A stretch of 64,000 bases of DNA from Allodiplogaster sudhausi (GCA_945643635.1 CALZFC010000044.1:975001-1039000), one strand, 5' to 3'. Shown: positions 1 to 13,470, counted from the stretch's first letter. A program made the numbers and translations. The notes: a model not told the origin generated them from the letters alone.

Positions 1-59
1 CGTGTAGTAGTCGCCTCCCGGCGGAGCAAGGACGTACCTGGGCGAGACGGCGACGATAT

Positions 60-63
60 AGGG

Positions 64-102
<39 letters not shown>

Positions 103-272
103 TAGAACGAGGGAAAGAGATAAATGTAGAGAGTACGAGAGTACGAGAGTGAGAGATTTAAGAAAGTTATCGAATGGGATAAGTAGTGGCTGATAAAGCA
201 GACGAGCTGAAAGTGAGAGAGGGAGAGAGAGAGGAGGGAGAATTGAGAGAGTTTGAGATTGAGATCAGCGAG

Positions 273-303
<31 letters not shown>

Positions 304-345
304 TGACCTGAGAGAGAGAGAGGAGAGACATGAGAGATAAATAGT
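60..345. repeat. (GA)n microsatellite-rich block
   Basis: Several (GA)n tracts, the purest near 68-100 and 270-293, within a broadly purine-rich stretch. The ORFs reading through it are only Ser/Leu repeats translated from (CT)n and are not credible genes. Confidence 0.9.
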
Positions 346-389
346 GGGGAGAGAGGAGAGATGTCAGATTCGAATGTAAAGTATACATA

Positions 390-1740
390 GATTCGTTTAT
401 AAATTAACCTGTATTTAAATTGTTTTGATCATAAAACTTATAATTAGATAACAACACTGAAATATGCGCTTTTCATTGGAAAGAGATAAAATGATTAATT
501 AAATAATATAGAGAAGAAAAGGCAGGCCGAAAAAGTAGAAGAGCGCGTTGAGAGTGTCGTCAGCCATCGGCAGAGAGAAGCAGCCGATCGGCAGAGGGAT
601 GAGCGGGGAGAATGAAGTGGAATGAGCAGAAGGGGAGGAATGAAGGAGGAGAAAGTCACGCGTGACAAATCATTCTCTCGAAGATTGCAGGAAAGAATAT
701 TTTAAATACACTTAAAAAAAATATGCAAATTTTTTCAGAACTTTATGTATTCACAATTTATTTTAGTCAAATAATGTCTACGAACCAGGTGGTATTTATG
801 CAATTCCTTATCAGAATTCCCTGTGCATATTTATCCCGGCGTTGCACTGTTAGTTCGTTTCATTCATGATAACGTTAGAGTAATAAAAAAAACCCATGCT
901 TGATAAAAGAAAAAAAATCACTATAATTGTAAGAAAATGAGAAATTTATTAGTCCCCTCGAAAGCCTTGTAATATTTTATTTGAAAATTACGTAAATGGC
1001 CCGTTTCCTCAGCGTGAGCAGCGACAATGCAAACCTTCTCTGTACATGCATACACATGCTCAATGCCGGGATACCGTATCCTTGTTTAAAATGGCGCCCC
1101 AGCGACCGCTATCGCATGACCGCAACGCATGAAATTCTCTCGCGTTGCGGCAGCGTCGCGTTGGGTCGCCAGTCGCTCATGAGAGCATCAAGCCAGTTCC
1201 TTCTCCTTTGGTCGCGTTCTCTCTTTGATATAAGATTCTCGTTTCTACTTTCTTAATTTGTCGGGATTATATTTATTCTCCGCGGAACTCCATTTTCATA
1301 ACGAATATCTAATTTGTAAATGATAATGTTCCGTTACTCGGTATGCTCATGCTATTTCTTTCCATATGCTTCGACGGATTTAATGGATTTCCTTTTCTCA
1401 TAAGTTATTCTTTTCCCGAGAATGTTCAGGCGATTTTGTTGTATTGAACTATGATTAGGTTTTGAAAATGAGATCTCGCTTTAAGTGAAGGTGTTCATCT
1501 TGAAGCAACTATGTTTTTTTTTTAAAGAATATGGAAAGCCTTCGGTTTGGTATCTCGCATTAGATTGCGCTTGACTTATTTTTTATTTCATTATTGTTCT
1601 TATAATGAGGTCTTTGACTTGCCCAAATTTAATCATCCTTTTGAATTCCATAAAACTTTAGCGTCAACTGTAGTAAAATTAATAACTATAAAAATCCACA
1701 CTCCCCCAAAACTAATTTATCTAAAGATTTGTTTTTATTA
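390..1740. other. Intergenic, upstream of the zinc-finger gene
   Basis: AT-rich DNA with no gene I can support. A GC-richer patch near 995-1200 contains an 86-codon ORF with no recognisable motif or splice context. A polypyrimidine/AG acceptor at 1730-1743 leads into the first coding exon, so an upstream non-coding exon or a spliced-leader acceptor is possible. Confidence 0.5.
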
Positions 1741-1749
1741 CAGCTGAGA

Positions 1750-4700
1750 ATGGTTGGCACACGAATGCAGCCACGGCGACATCTGCGAGGGGAGCAAGAA
1801 GTGGACGGTGGCGAGTCGTCGGTGGTGGGCACGTCATCAGCAGCCAAGGAGCACGTGAGAGCAGCGGAGGATGCCGAGCGACAGGCAGCGCCTCCCGAAG
1901 AAGAAGAAGGCGGAATCGAGGACCAGCTCGGCGCGTATGAAGGTCCGTTCTTTTAGGTTTTGAAGCATTTTCTCTCGTGAACCACCTATGTTTAAAACGT
2001 GCTCCACTATTGTGAGGAACTCTCACCACTGCGCGCGATGAACTGGGCCCTCTTAGGAAGTTTGAAAATGTTCTGTTATCCACCTTATTGCGCATTCTTT
2101 TCAGCATCATATTTTAAAGAAGGTTCGGAATTTACACGATGAGCTCCTTACTCTTTTCTCTAGCAATAACGACTGTTTATTTTTTAAATTATAACTTACA
2201 CGGGAATTAAAGTTAACAGGCTCAACACCCAACGCGACCCACAATTTTTGTTTGTAACAATTTTATTTGACGAGAAATGATGTAAAATAAAGCTTGCAAA
2301 TTGGAGGAAATTTTTGCAGAGACCATTGACGTCGGCAGTCCTCACAATCAGCGATATGTGGAGAAGCGAGGGCGCGATGAAGAAGAAGAAGAGGGAGATG
2401 AGGAACTTGTCGTGGCGGATGAAGAGGAGGTTAGAGAAGCAGAGAAGAAGTTGGAATGCAACAGATGAAATATTCTCTTTTATCAGCTGGGCAAAATCAG
2501 AGTTCATAGAACAAACAAAGTTCGCACTACATGTTTAAAAAGACCTTTTCTCTTACTAAAATTATATTCTAAAGCAAAGACCCGCATGCTCCGAACAGGC
2601 CCAAGAACAGGATGGTGGTCCTCACAGTATTGCATTAGGCTTAATTGTGAAAGTAACAAATTGATGTTTTGGTTTTTTGTAAAAAAAAAAAAATGTATAA
2701 TTATTGCTACTTTAAAGGGGGTCCGAACCGGAATACCCACGCAATTTTTAAGACCCGAAAATTCAACTTTTTGGCTTACCCGTCATAATTTTTACGAAAA
2801 AAAACTTAAATTTTTGGCTTACCCACCCTTTTTTGAGGCCTTCGGAAGTCTTACCCAACCATTTTTGTGGGACACTCGGACCGCCCTTTTTCCCCTGTTC
2901 CAGGTTATCACTGGCGATGTCCTTGACGAGGAGCACTTGGCCTCGAATGTCGTAGCCGAGGAGATCATCGAGGAATACATTGATGAGTTGGTTATTTCCA
3001 CGTCATTTATTCGGCTATTGATTGATTGATTTAAAAAAAGTTGAAATTGTTCAATTGATATTACTTTTAGTGATTAGTCGCCTTATTCATTTCATCACGA
3101 TATTGCTCAACTGTATCGTTAAATAAAGTAGAAACAATTGCCTTTTTCAGCTTCGATATTCCAGTTGGACACGAGGACGATATGATGCCGGTAAGTGTAT
3201 TTTTTCTTGTGTGGTGTTTTATGGGAGCTAAATGAAAAAAAGAGATTATAAATATTTAGGTAAAAGGGCATTCATGAAATTTCACCACCGTATACTTAAC
3301 AAAGGACATTCATTCAGTTATGGTGGTGAATAATTTCACACCGTATTAAAAAAAAGAAATTGTATACTCGTTCGGTAATGAATGATTTCGTATTCTTTTT
3401 CTTCCTAATTCCGTAATATATCTTTTGCCTGCTCGCCAGGTGGATGAGAAGGGCGCGAAGATGGAAAGCTACTATTCACGAGGCATCCGTGGCCGTCCTC
3501 GCTACTACTACTCCTCGGGGGCGCAGAATTCGAGTGGTAATTTATTAGTAGTTTTTCCCTTTTACTAATTTCCATGATCTGGGAAAATATTTTATTTTTA
3601 ATGTTCCAATCGAGCATATACAAATATGGGACACATATAAAAAATTTGAATTTTACCATTTCTTCACAATGATGTTTCCGAAATGTGGAGCTATATTTTT
3701 CCAAGCGGAATTTCGAATCGGTGGATTTCTGCGTGTATGAATAATGAAAAGAGGAGCTATGGCTCGTGTAATTTCGATGTATGCATGGTTCGGAATTCTT
3801 AATATAATTTCAATTACTCAATTGTACATTCAAGCGCAATCTGAGTACTTTCCGTTTGTTTTTTTTAAAGGAAGTATCCGGCGAATAATTCTACAGTAGT
3901 GCTAGAGAACGAGTTTGAATGCGCGCGCTCATAAAGTTGCCTGTCGCTCGGTCGAGAGAGCATGTGAAAGAGGAGGGCGGCTCTAACCTACCGTAGCTAA
4001 TTCTCTACCCGCCATTTTTTACGTTACTATTACTCAGAATATAATGAAAGAAAATCGCTCAAACTTTTTGGATATATGTTTTACGCCAAGATGAACGTAT
4101 CCACATAGAACAAAACAAAGGTTAATTATTCCCCGGATACCTCCTTTAATATAAATTTTTTTCTAGGAGTTCGCGTTCGTGCTCCTCTGATCAACGAAAC
4201 TCGCTATGGCCAGATGCGCTCAGCTCGTGAAAGGGTATGAACTGCGTAAATTAAAAAAAATATATTTCTTTTTCTTTTATAAAAAAGTTTCATTTCGAAA
4301 TTTTTTTAACTATTGTTTTCTTTATTAAAATAAATGTTGATTTAATTGCTCTTCTCTAACAGCGCATCAGTCCTCTGTACGCGGATCGCTCTGTTCGGCC
4401 GCCGCAGAGACTTCAGGCAGCTAGCTGCGGGCCGCTAAAGGTTACTTTATGATTATATATTGGCTGGTTAATGTTGTTTTCGTAACGTGTTAAACGATTT
4501 ATTATGCTTTCATTTGTTGTAAATAGTCATGCCTTGAGCACCTGTTGCAGTTAACAGATTGGCTAGCTAGGTTGCGGTGAAAAAAAGTTAATTTGAAAAT
4601 TAAAATAAATGAAGATAAATAATAATGTATTCCTAGCGCCAAGCCGGCCGGCCACGCCTCTTGCCAGTTGCGGTCGCACGCCAACCGCGCCGTCCAAACC

Positions 4701-7118
4701 AGTATCCAAGCGCGTATCCTCCGCCGATTACGAGGTAAATACGAAATATTCGTGACGTAAGGACGAAATATTCCCGAGGTAAGTACGAAATATCCCTCTA
4801 CGCTTTTCTGCTTCACAGTGTATGAATATTGGAAGCTGATATATAAAGTGAACGATAAACCTAATCGTTCCCCAGCGAATGCGCGGTGCTTGGCTTAAAG
4901 ATACGAATGATGAAATATTAATGATAGGAATGATCGCACGTTGACATTCTGCCCACTTAAAAAAAAACGTTGTGATTATTATGGTCTTTTATGCTTGTGA
5001 GACACGATTAATATTTTTTATTGATAAAAGAAATAGAAAATTAAGGATATTCTGCTTTTAATAAAAGAAATTTTTGTTTCGTTTCAGATCGACAGAGTGG
5101 CGCGAGGAGCAAAAGCGGCGTATCGAACTTCTCGAAATTCACGATTCTCTTCCACCTGACAAACAGCAGGCGTTCCTCAAGTTTCTGGAAGAGACCGGAG
5201 ACAATGTCAATCTGATGCGCCAGGATTTGGTATGTGGAGAGAGAGAGAGAGAGAGAAAGAGGGAGAGAGAGAGAGAGAGAAAGAGGGAGAGAGAGAGAGA
5301 AATAGAGAGAGAGAGAGAGAGAGAAGAAAGAGAGCGCGAAAAATGTTTGGGCGGTGCAATCAGCGGGAGAGTAGGAAAAGATTTGTAGGTAGTTGAAGGA
5401 TCGAAAAATTTGCAATTTAGCATGTAAAATAAGCAATGTGAGCCCATACGCGTGTATAGAAAATAAGATGATTTGAAAATTGCATATATTTTTTTTTCTC
5501 AGCGGACCTTTCCTGTTGCATCTGCGAAATATCGCCGAACTTCGAATGGAAGAGAACCTGCGAGAGTCAGTTGATTTTAATATTAAATATTATTTTTATT
5601 TATGACTTTATTTATTCAAAGCCATTATAAGGGTCTGGTAATGGATGTAAGCTGGAAAGGGCACAAAATAAGGTCGATGAGAATAGATATAATAATTATT
5701 ACAATTTCAAAATACTTTTCTTTTAGATGCTTCCCGGAGGGAGTGTCGAAGTGCCCGTTCATCTTGTGGCCCCCGGAAATGACCTCCTTCTCTCGCCACA
5801 ACCAGGGGGCGGAGCAAAGTTGATGAGACTCGTGCCAGTGGAGAGAGGAGGAGATGGAGAGGAGCAGAGCGAGAGAGGAAAGAGGGCGGGCGAGAGAGAG
5901 GAGGATGGTGGAGACGGCAGAGAACACCAGCAGCAGAGACACGGGGTGAGATGAAGTATTTTATGGAAAGAAATTCTTGCCTGATATTAGAATCGTAGGA
6001 GAATGAATTAGTCATCTGTTGCGTCTCAATATATTACGGTTACCATATCCAGCTGTATGATATTGATGATATGTTACGATAACTCTCATTAAAAAAAACG
6101 CTGTTGGGCTATTGTATAATTGTGATATAATTTTTTTTTCATAATGGCATTAAATTAAGATTTTTGATGACTTTTAAAATGCCTACTGCTGAGAGTGTTC
6201 TAACTTTGTTTCTGATTCCAGCAGAAGCGACGCGCTTGTGAAGAGGAGAGCAGCGAGGACACAGAAGAGCTAATCGAAGCTGAAGAGATGCCAGAGTTGG
6301 AGATTGGCAAGCAACGGGGAGCGGCCGAGGAAATTGTTAGGATTATTTGTACTCTTTATTTATTGTAATTTTTTTTATTTTAAATGTTTTAATTAAAATA
6401 ATTACTAAAAAATAGTAGAAAATCGTAAATGTATAATAATAGTTGAAATGAAAAAAAAAAGTTGAAATTGCCTCTTCGCATCCAGAACATGATAGGCGGT
6501 TTAAGGTTGGCGAATTTAGTTATTGGAAATCATGAACGGAGGGCCGATGATAGTTCGCAAGCAGTACTTGATGCTATTAATATACACGGAAATCCTCAAC
6601 CTTGCATATTATGCGACCTCGATCAAAATAGTTAATTTAGTTATGATGAGTCTTGGATACGATTCTGACGATTTGTGTGGGATATAGCAGTTGGCGAAAT
6701 TCTCTGAAGAAGCCAAATCTGATTACTCGAAGATTAACTAAAGCACAATACTTCAGCAATGGTCCCACGGTGACGAAGCGCTAAGCGATGTTGACGTAGA
6801 GAACGTTGAAGATGGCGAAGAACACAAGGGAGATGAGATTCCGGTGCTGCAGAGCGAGGTACGGTAGTGAGAGAGAGAGAGAGAGAGAGAGAGGGAGGAG
6901 AGAGTTAGAGAGGGAAAGATGTGAAAGGAAAGAGAAGCGGAAAATGGTAGACTTCATAAAGAATAAATTCAGCAGGTTCGCCAACGGCGTGGCCTTTTCT
7001 ATGTTCCCGAGCTGGATGGGGTCTTCGGAAGAAATGAACGAGCACTCGTTGCACCGAAGATAAAGGTTCGAGACTCGTCATTATTTTTCCTGACACTCCG
7101 CTTATCCGATCTCTCTTC

Positions 7119-7162
<44 letters not shown>

Positions 7163-10100
7163 TTCCTTTCTGGTTTTCATTAATTTTCACGTTAACTTTC
7201 ACCTCTCTGCTTCCCAGGGTTCCAATATTTAACTAAGAAACTATTCGAATTGGCCCACCACGAAAAACCCGTAAGGGAAATGCTCTTTTTGCCTTTATTT
7301 ATCGCGGAATTCGGATGTAATCAAGTGAGTTAATACGTTTTAGGTGGGGGGTACTCTGTTTCCCATGTCATTATTTTTCTGAATGGTTCCTTAGCAAAAG
7401 AGACGCTAGTTTGGAAGGTCCCTGAAAAAAGAGACCCTTCATTGAATGACTGCAGGGTGGCCTCCGTCTCTGCGAGTGCTGCAATGTCTACATGCGCAAG
7501 TCGATCTACTACCACCACCAGCGGACGATCAAAGAGCACGGCTCGTGCTCAGCCAACACGCCCAGGCGATTCGAATGCGGAGTGCCGAGAGTAATTGAGA
7601 TACTTTCACTTTATACTTTATTTAAGCACACCTTGCAATTAGTGAAACGTGGAGGTGAACGATTTAGCGAGATGAAGTAATATGAATAGGATTTACGGTA
7701 GATTTTGTATTCTGTAAGAGAGGAGCAAAAGTACCATGTAATGGAACGGCGTACTAATTCACATAAAGCCCGATTTCTGTAATCTTCAGTCGAATTTGCT
7801 CTTGGGCTAATAGGAGTTTGCCACGCTTTTACTTTTATTCGGGGAAGATAAAATATTTAAAAAAAATTATTTTCGAATTTTTAATTTAAAAATAGAAAAA
7901 TATATATAAATTTTTTTGTTGTAAAACTTTGTTAATAATTAAACTATAAATATAGTTGATAAGTAAATGATAATGTCCCTTTTCCCCAGTGCGACGAGCG
8001 CCTGCCGACGATCGAGCGACTCTGCATGCACATGGCAGCTGAGCACGGAATGCCGACCGAGGTGCAGGAGGCTGACTTTGACAACGAAGAGGACTTCCAG
8101 GTATACGGTCGCACTAAAATTGAAGAAGAGATCTATGCATACGATGACACAATAATTGTGGGAGGGTAGAAAGCGAGGAGTTCCAGGCACTAGGAAAAAA
8201 TTATTTGAGCATTGATCAATAAATCAGATCTCATAATTATTTTCAAAGAAAAAAAGATCGAAGGATGCCGCGATGAAATGCGCATTGCAAATGGATTAAA
8301 TAGCTTTTTTTTATAGGGGCTGTTCATCTTCTCATCGGTTTGATAAATTCATGGCTTTGTTTATGCAATCGTATGATGTTGAAACCACCTGTTAAGTGCG
8401 GGGGGGGGGTATTTAGGAGGAATAAAAATTGTTATTAATGAAACAAAGTCTAAATGTTTCTAAAAGATAAATGTTTTATTAATAAAATTAATCTCATTCA
8501 TGAGATGAATATGTAATTGAATGCCTGTTTTTAATTGTACGATAATATTTTAAAATCAAATTGAAGATATTCCTGGTGAATCTGGAGAGTAAGGGCGGCA
8601 ACTTCCGCATGTCTCGCGGCAACAAGGTCGGCAAGCACGGGATTGTCAGGTGAGATTGCACAATTAAAAATCCAAAAAAATTGCCCTTTAAATTTGCAAA
8701 ACCTTCCCAATGCTTCGAATTTGACTATCTTTTTTTTCTATGGAATTTAAGTGGACTGTCAAGTTTTTTTTCTTGGCGTCATATTTAGCATTCCCATGGC
8801 TTTCCACATTATAAACTAATTGATTCATATAAGGCCGGCCCTTTCTTTTTTTTTTATAATAATGATACATTTCTAATTGGTTTATGAAAAAAACTATAAG
8901 TCGTTCATTATAAGATTTTGCTTTTCAGATACTATCGATGCAACCGCGTCAATCGCAATTATCACCACAACATTGACAGTGAGCACGGAGACGAGAGTGC
9001 AGGAGGTAATATTTATTGATTCCTGAGTTTTTGTTGATATATTTATGAGTATTTTAAGCGATATTTTCCTATTATTCCAGAAAATTTAAACTCAATGGAT
9101 CAACCCAAATTCAAATTCAAGTTAAATTTAGCTCAAGAAATTAAAAGCTTATCTATTTTTTCGAGTATTGGAGCCCGTAGAATCAAATGGTTTTCTCTTG
9201 TAGTTTATTTCTAGCTAATGCTGGTGGTTAAACCACCTATGCCGGATAATTTTTTTTTGTTCTTTCCTTATTTTGTACAACGTTGTATTCGCTTTCACGG
9301 TAATGTTTTCCTGGGGATTTTTTCTATAAAAAAAAGAATGTTTTCATTCAGCTGCGCTTGGTGTCAAGGATGAGCCAGAAGAAGGACATGAAGATGGTAA
9401 TTTTTTGTTATTTTACTTGATTGCGATAATATTCTCAAATTATAAAATAATTTTTTAATGCATGGTGGTTCTAAATTTTGATTTAATAAAATCGCAACAA
9501 GTGAATCGAACTTCATTTGCAGCCTGTAAGATCGTAATTTTTTCTTCTTCAACATTATACTTATTATGAATTGGATTATCTATTCAAACGTTAATGTTTT
9601 ATTTGAATTAGTAAATAATTAGATAAAAGGATGTCCAATCAGTTTTTTTGCTTGCAGGCGTGCATCAAGTGGTGGAGGGAATGGCGGCAGGAAATGGACT
9701 CCGTTCGAGACGCGGAGTCGGCCGCGGTGGAAATCCCACCAAGAAACCACTCGTGCGGACCGAACGCATCTGCTCGGCATTCTACAGAAAGGCCGAGCTC
9801 CCTGATGGGTACGGTATTTTAGCGATATTTTTATATACTAAAATTAGACCGTATTTAAAGTGGCTCCCTTGGGACCAAAAAGAAGATGTAAGACGAGAGG
9901 AAGTAAATTAAGGTCGACTTTATGTTCCATTGACTGTTTCTTTAAGGTATAACACAAAACAGGCTTCATTGCAGTAATTGGAAACCCGGCAGTTTTGACT
10001 AACCACTTTAGTCCATATCAAAAGCTTGTTAAAATGGCCTTGATCGTTCGGCGGGTCTGTATATAATAATAATTTGAGCAAAATTTTTTCTTATATGAGA

Positions 10101-10842
10101 CTTAACTTGTTTAATGTTAAAAAAAAACTTGCCAAAAAACAACGAGTTCCAGAAAAAAATGCTCAAAATAAGAAAACCAATTCTTGACGAAATAATATGT
10201 AGCCAAAAAGGAAGAAGGAATTCCAGCCGAATCGCCGTTCGCTTCTGCGACTATCACCTGCACGACGACGTGCGAGTGAAACTGCCGGATTCAGTGAGGG
10301 AGAGGATCGTCGAGATGCTACAGAAGAGACTACCCATGCCAGTCATTGTTGAAGTCATCAAAGGTTGGGAGTGAAAGAGTGAGAGAGAGAGAGAGAGAGA
10401 GAAATGGAGAGAGAGGTATATAGATAGAGAGAGTGATGTGGGGAGAGGGATTGCGAGATGGGTTGAGGGAGAATGAGATCGTGGAAAGGGAAGATATAGA
10501 GAGAGAAGGCAGGGCGCGCTAGAGATGTACTCTTAAAAAGGGAAAACAAAGGAATATCTACGCGGCCTATAATTTTACAAGAAATTGCTTAAATTAAGTT
10601 TTTTCTGACGTTTTTAACGTTTCTTTTTTTATTATTTAGAAACATATAAATGAGTAAAAAAAAATTCCAGCCGAGTCCGAGCAGCACGCGCCCCCCGGCA
10701 CGGAAGTGGAAAGGAGAATCTACAGAATCAACGAGAAGGACGTCAGGAATGTCTACTGCGCGAATATGGCCAGGAGGAGAGAAGCAATGACACTCGCAGG
10801 AGATCTAGCGGAGCTGCCAGAAGGTAAGGGAGGGGGAGAGGG

Positions 10843-10883
<41 letters not shown>

Positions 10884-12421
10884 AAGAGAGAGCGCAAGAA
10901 GAGAGAGAAATAGAGAACTACAGACTAGAACGTAGATACTGTCGATTTCAGAAATCAATCCTTTTACTAGAGACCAAATTATTGAAGACCATTTTGACCA
11001 TATTGGGCTGGTCTTTCTAAAATGGCTTGTATTGCCTGATGCCGTGGGGAAATCAAAATATTGACCATTTCAAAGTGGATCACTAAGTAAATAGAATGGG
11101 GGATAAACAATCATTTTTCAGGAGTTCTGATTGGTGAGTTGAACGAAATGGAGCAACGATTCTTGTCTGCTTTCGAGAAAGCGGAAGGGAAGTCTGTTTA
11201 CTGCAGTCAAAAGGTTGGGAGGGCGTTAATTGCATTTAATTTTATTATTTATTATAATATATTTTATATTTATGTATTTTGTAGCGAAAAAGTTTGTTAG
11301 AACATTCACGTCTATTTTATATTGCATTATGTTTCTTTATTTTTATGTTTTAAGATAATAAAAGCCTGGAACTTTATTATTTTATTTGCAAAAAAAAGTT
11401 AATGTAAAAAAAGGAGAAAAAAAGAAGAAAGTAGTGCTGCAATTAGGGAAATCGCGTGACGTTGGCCCGACGTCAGAAAAGAGATGCACTCCGTGAGCAA
11501 CACGCGACGATTGGACGATTCATGAAGGTCAGGCGACATCTTCTCTGTTCCAGGGAATAAATGGCATTGTAGAGTGCTTGTAAAAAAAGGAGGGTTGCTA
11601 GAGGTTCTGAGGGCCGGAAAGTAAAAACATGATAGTAAAATAGAATTTTTACTCCGGATTCTGTGCAGGGTATGGGTTCCCGGGAGACCCAAAATCAGGA
11701 TGACTGTGTAAAATAGACGGTACCTTTTTACATTGGTTTGCACTGGTGTAAAACAGTTTGAGAAATGAGTAGAAGAAGATGGATTGTTTGAGGTGAATGA
11801 GTCTTTACAGACGGAACGCTTCGTGGAATGCAGCGATGCTCAGCTGGCCAGAATGGAAGAGCTCTTCGATGCACTCAGCCAGATGTGCAATCCAGACCCT
11901 CCGGGAGGTACGGTAACTTTGAGCAGATTACGGGTGGGCGGGGCCTCGTCAAGGCTGACGTCACGCAATGCCGAAGAGGAGATAGCAGCGGCGACTGCAA
12001 GCGTCGCCGATGACAACCTCATGGAGGAAGCATCCGAGGAGCTCGAGGAGGAGGAAGAGGAGATGGAACCCATTGAGATTATGTCTGCAGGTTGGAAATC
12101 TTTATATTATATCATATTTATTTATTATTCGTTATAGATGTTATTTGTTTTCAGTAAAGTGTGATTTAAAACGGCCTATTTTAAATATATATTTTTTTTA
12201 CTTAAATTAATTATCTAATATCTATTTCTCCTTCATTTTGTTTATTTTGAGTATATATTTTTTGTATTCATATTGATTGTGACCATTTTTAACATGCAAG
12301 AAATAATTTTGTTCAAATCAGGAGGAAGCTTGACAGCCGTGCATACGGAAAGAGAGCGGTCTCCGAAGCCTTCCACGGAACATCAAATGGCAGCCAGGAG
12401 ACGACGGAGAAAGTCAGAAAG

Positions 12422-12470
<49 letters not shown>

Positions 12471-13223
12471 GAAGGAGGGAGGGAGGGAGAGCAAGATTCT
12501 GGAAACCACTTATTTGTATTTTTGACGAGATTTATTAACGTCTTATTATTTATTCCTTTTCATACATTTTAGGAGAAGAGGATGAAAAGAGGATATTTGT
12601 TTTATAGAATTTATAAGGTATTCTTTTAATGATAATCTATTGCTCCGCTCCTTTAATCTATCCTACCAATATTTCGTGTTTTTTTTTAATTGAAAATTAA
12701 TTATCAAAATGAATACAATCAATGAAGAAATAAGATAACAAATTTCCACTTTAGGGACCTCCACGTGGAATTGCAGCAAGTTCCGAAGGAAGAGACGGAA
12801 GAAGTGACTCAGAACGGAGAGGAAGAGAAGCCAGGCGAGGAAGGCGGAGGGGGGAAATTCTTGTCGCCCCGAGGGGAGAAAGGACAGCCGCGGGTTGCGG
12901 TTTGTTTTCCTCATTCATTTCTAGAGACAGGTGAACTAAAAAAGGTGTGTTTTGCCTATGAGTGGATTTGTTAAAAAAACTAAATTCGATATTATTTTGT
13001 CTTTGTAACTTGCTAATTCATGTAGAACTGTGTAAAATTAGGTGCTGAATATTTAAAAGATGCTAAAAAAAATAGGTAAAAGTGCTATGAATTGTTTTGA
13101 TTAATGTGAATACCATATCTTTTTCAGATCCGCGATGAGCTTGCACCTGAGAAGAGAAGAGTCGCAGTCAGAACAAGCAGCGGAAGACTATCAAAGCCGA
13201 AAGTGCTGCCAGGTGAAGAATAG
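1750..13223 (+). CDS. C2H2 zinc-finger protein with Mutator/FLYWCH-transposase-like module (27 exons)
   Basis: Exons: 1750-1942, 2320-2429, 2904-2986, 3151-3190, 3440-3536, 4167-4234, 4363-4440, 4637-4734, 5088-5229, 5503-5565, 5727-5945, 6222-6335, 6757-6858, 6976-7065, 7456-7590, 7990-8100, 8567-8649, 8929-9005, 9352-9396, 9658-9808, 10227-10363, 10671-10823, 11122-11213, 11811-12090, 12322-12412, 12755-12893, 13128-13223. All have GT-AG introns and compatible phases, giving 1,028 aa. The N-terminal half is acidic and low-complexity with AT-hook-like GRPR cores. Residues 505-530 hold a C-x2-C/H-H zinc-finger-like patch. Residues 540-563 form a canonical C-x4-C-x12-H-x4-H finger. Residues 610-623 (YYRCNR...HH) and 686-745 (Cys688, Cys707, His710, His712, then LP..V...I...L......I..VIK) resemble the FLYWCH/MULE-transposase DNA-binding modules known from animal transposons and their host derivatives. 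The C-terminus is basic/acidic and disordered. Likely a nuclear DNA-binding protein (inferred). The start is the first ATG after an acceptor at 1740; an upstream exon is possible. Exon 12 has a tandem CAGCAG acceptor. Confidence 0.8.
3869..4145. mobile_element. MITE, piggyBac-like (TTAA target site), family 1
   Basis: A 277-bp non-coding insert in intron 5 of the zinc-finger gene. It is flanked by TTAA at 3865-3868 and 4146-4149. The terminal inverted repeats are imperfect: left AGGAAGTATCCGGCGAATAA; right end, reverse-complemented, AGGAGGTATCCGGGGAATAA. TTAA duplications are the hallmark of piggyBac-type transposition; assignment to that superfamily is inference from the target site. A diverged relative lies at 25552-25796. 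Confidence 0.85.
5230..5333. repeat. (GA)n tract at start of intron 9
   Basis: Purine tract beginning a few bases inside the intron, immediately after the 5' splice site GTATGTGG. Its reading frame happens to stay open as Glu/Arg repeats, which makes a false exon extension. Confidence 0.9.
10374..10520. repeat. (GA)n tract after the donor of exon 21
   Basis: Purine tract starting about 10 nt downstream of the 5' splice site at 10364. Comparable tracts follow the donors at 6859, 10824 and 12413 in the same gene. Confidence 0.85.
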
Positions 13224-13381
13224 AAGCACGCCCTGTAACCGCCCCCCCCCGGCCTCAAAAAGGGTACTCCCAAGAGATAGACCCCTCGACCCCCCCCCCC
13301 CCCCATCCACTCACCCGGCCTACCTCGCATCATTTTCCCGTTCTTCATACCCCCTCCCCCTATAGAATACCAGGACTAGCG

Positions 13382-13418
13382 CTCTCTCTTTCTCTCGCTT
13401 TCTTTCTTTCCATTCACC

Positions 13419-13470
<52 letters not shown>

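Noticed and set aside
7216..7270. Possible exon of the zinc-finger gene (reads FQYLTKKLFELAHHEKP, with acceptor and GTAAGG donor)
   Set aside because: It cannot be joined in phase to the exon at 6976-7065; skipping it gives a clean phase-0 join to 7456. It might be used in an alternative form.
12571..12617. Possible exon of the zinc-finger gene between 12412 and 12755
   Set aside because: Including it breaks the frame of the following exon; the 12412-12755 join via AA|G is in phase.
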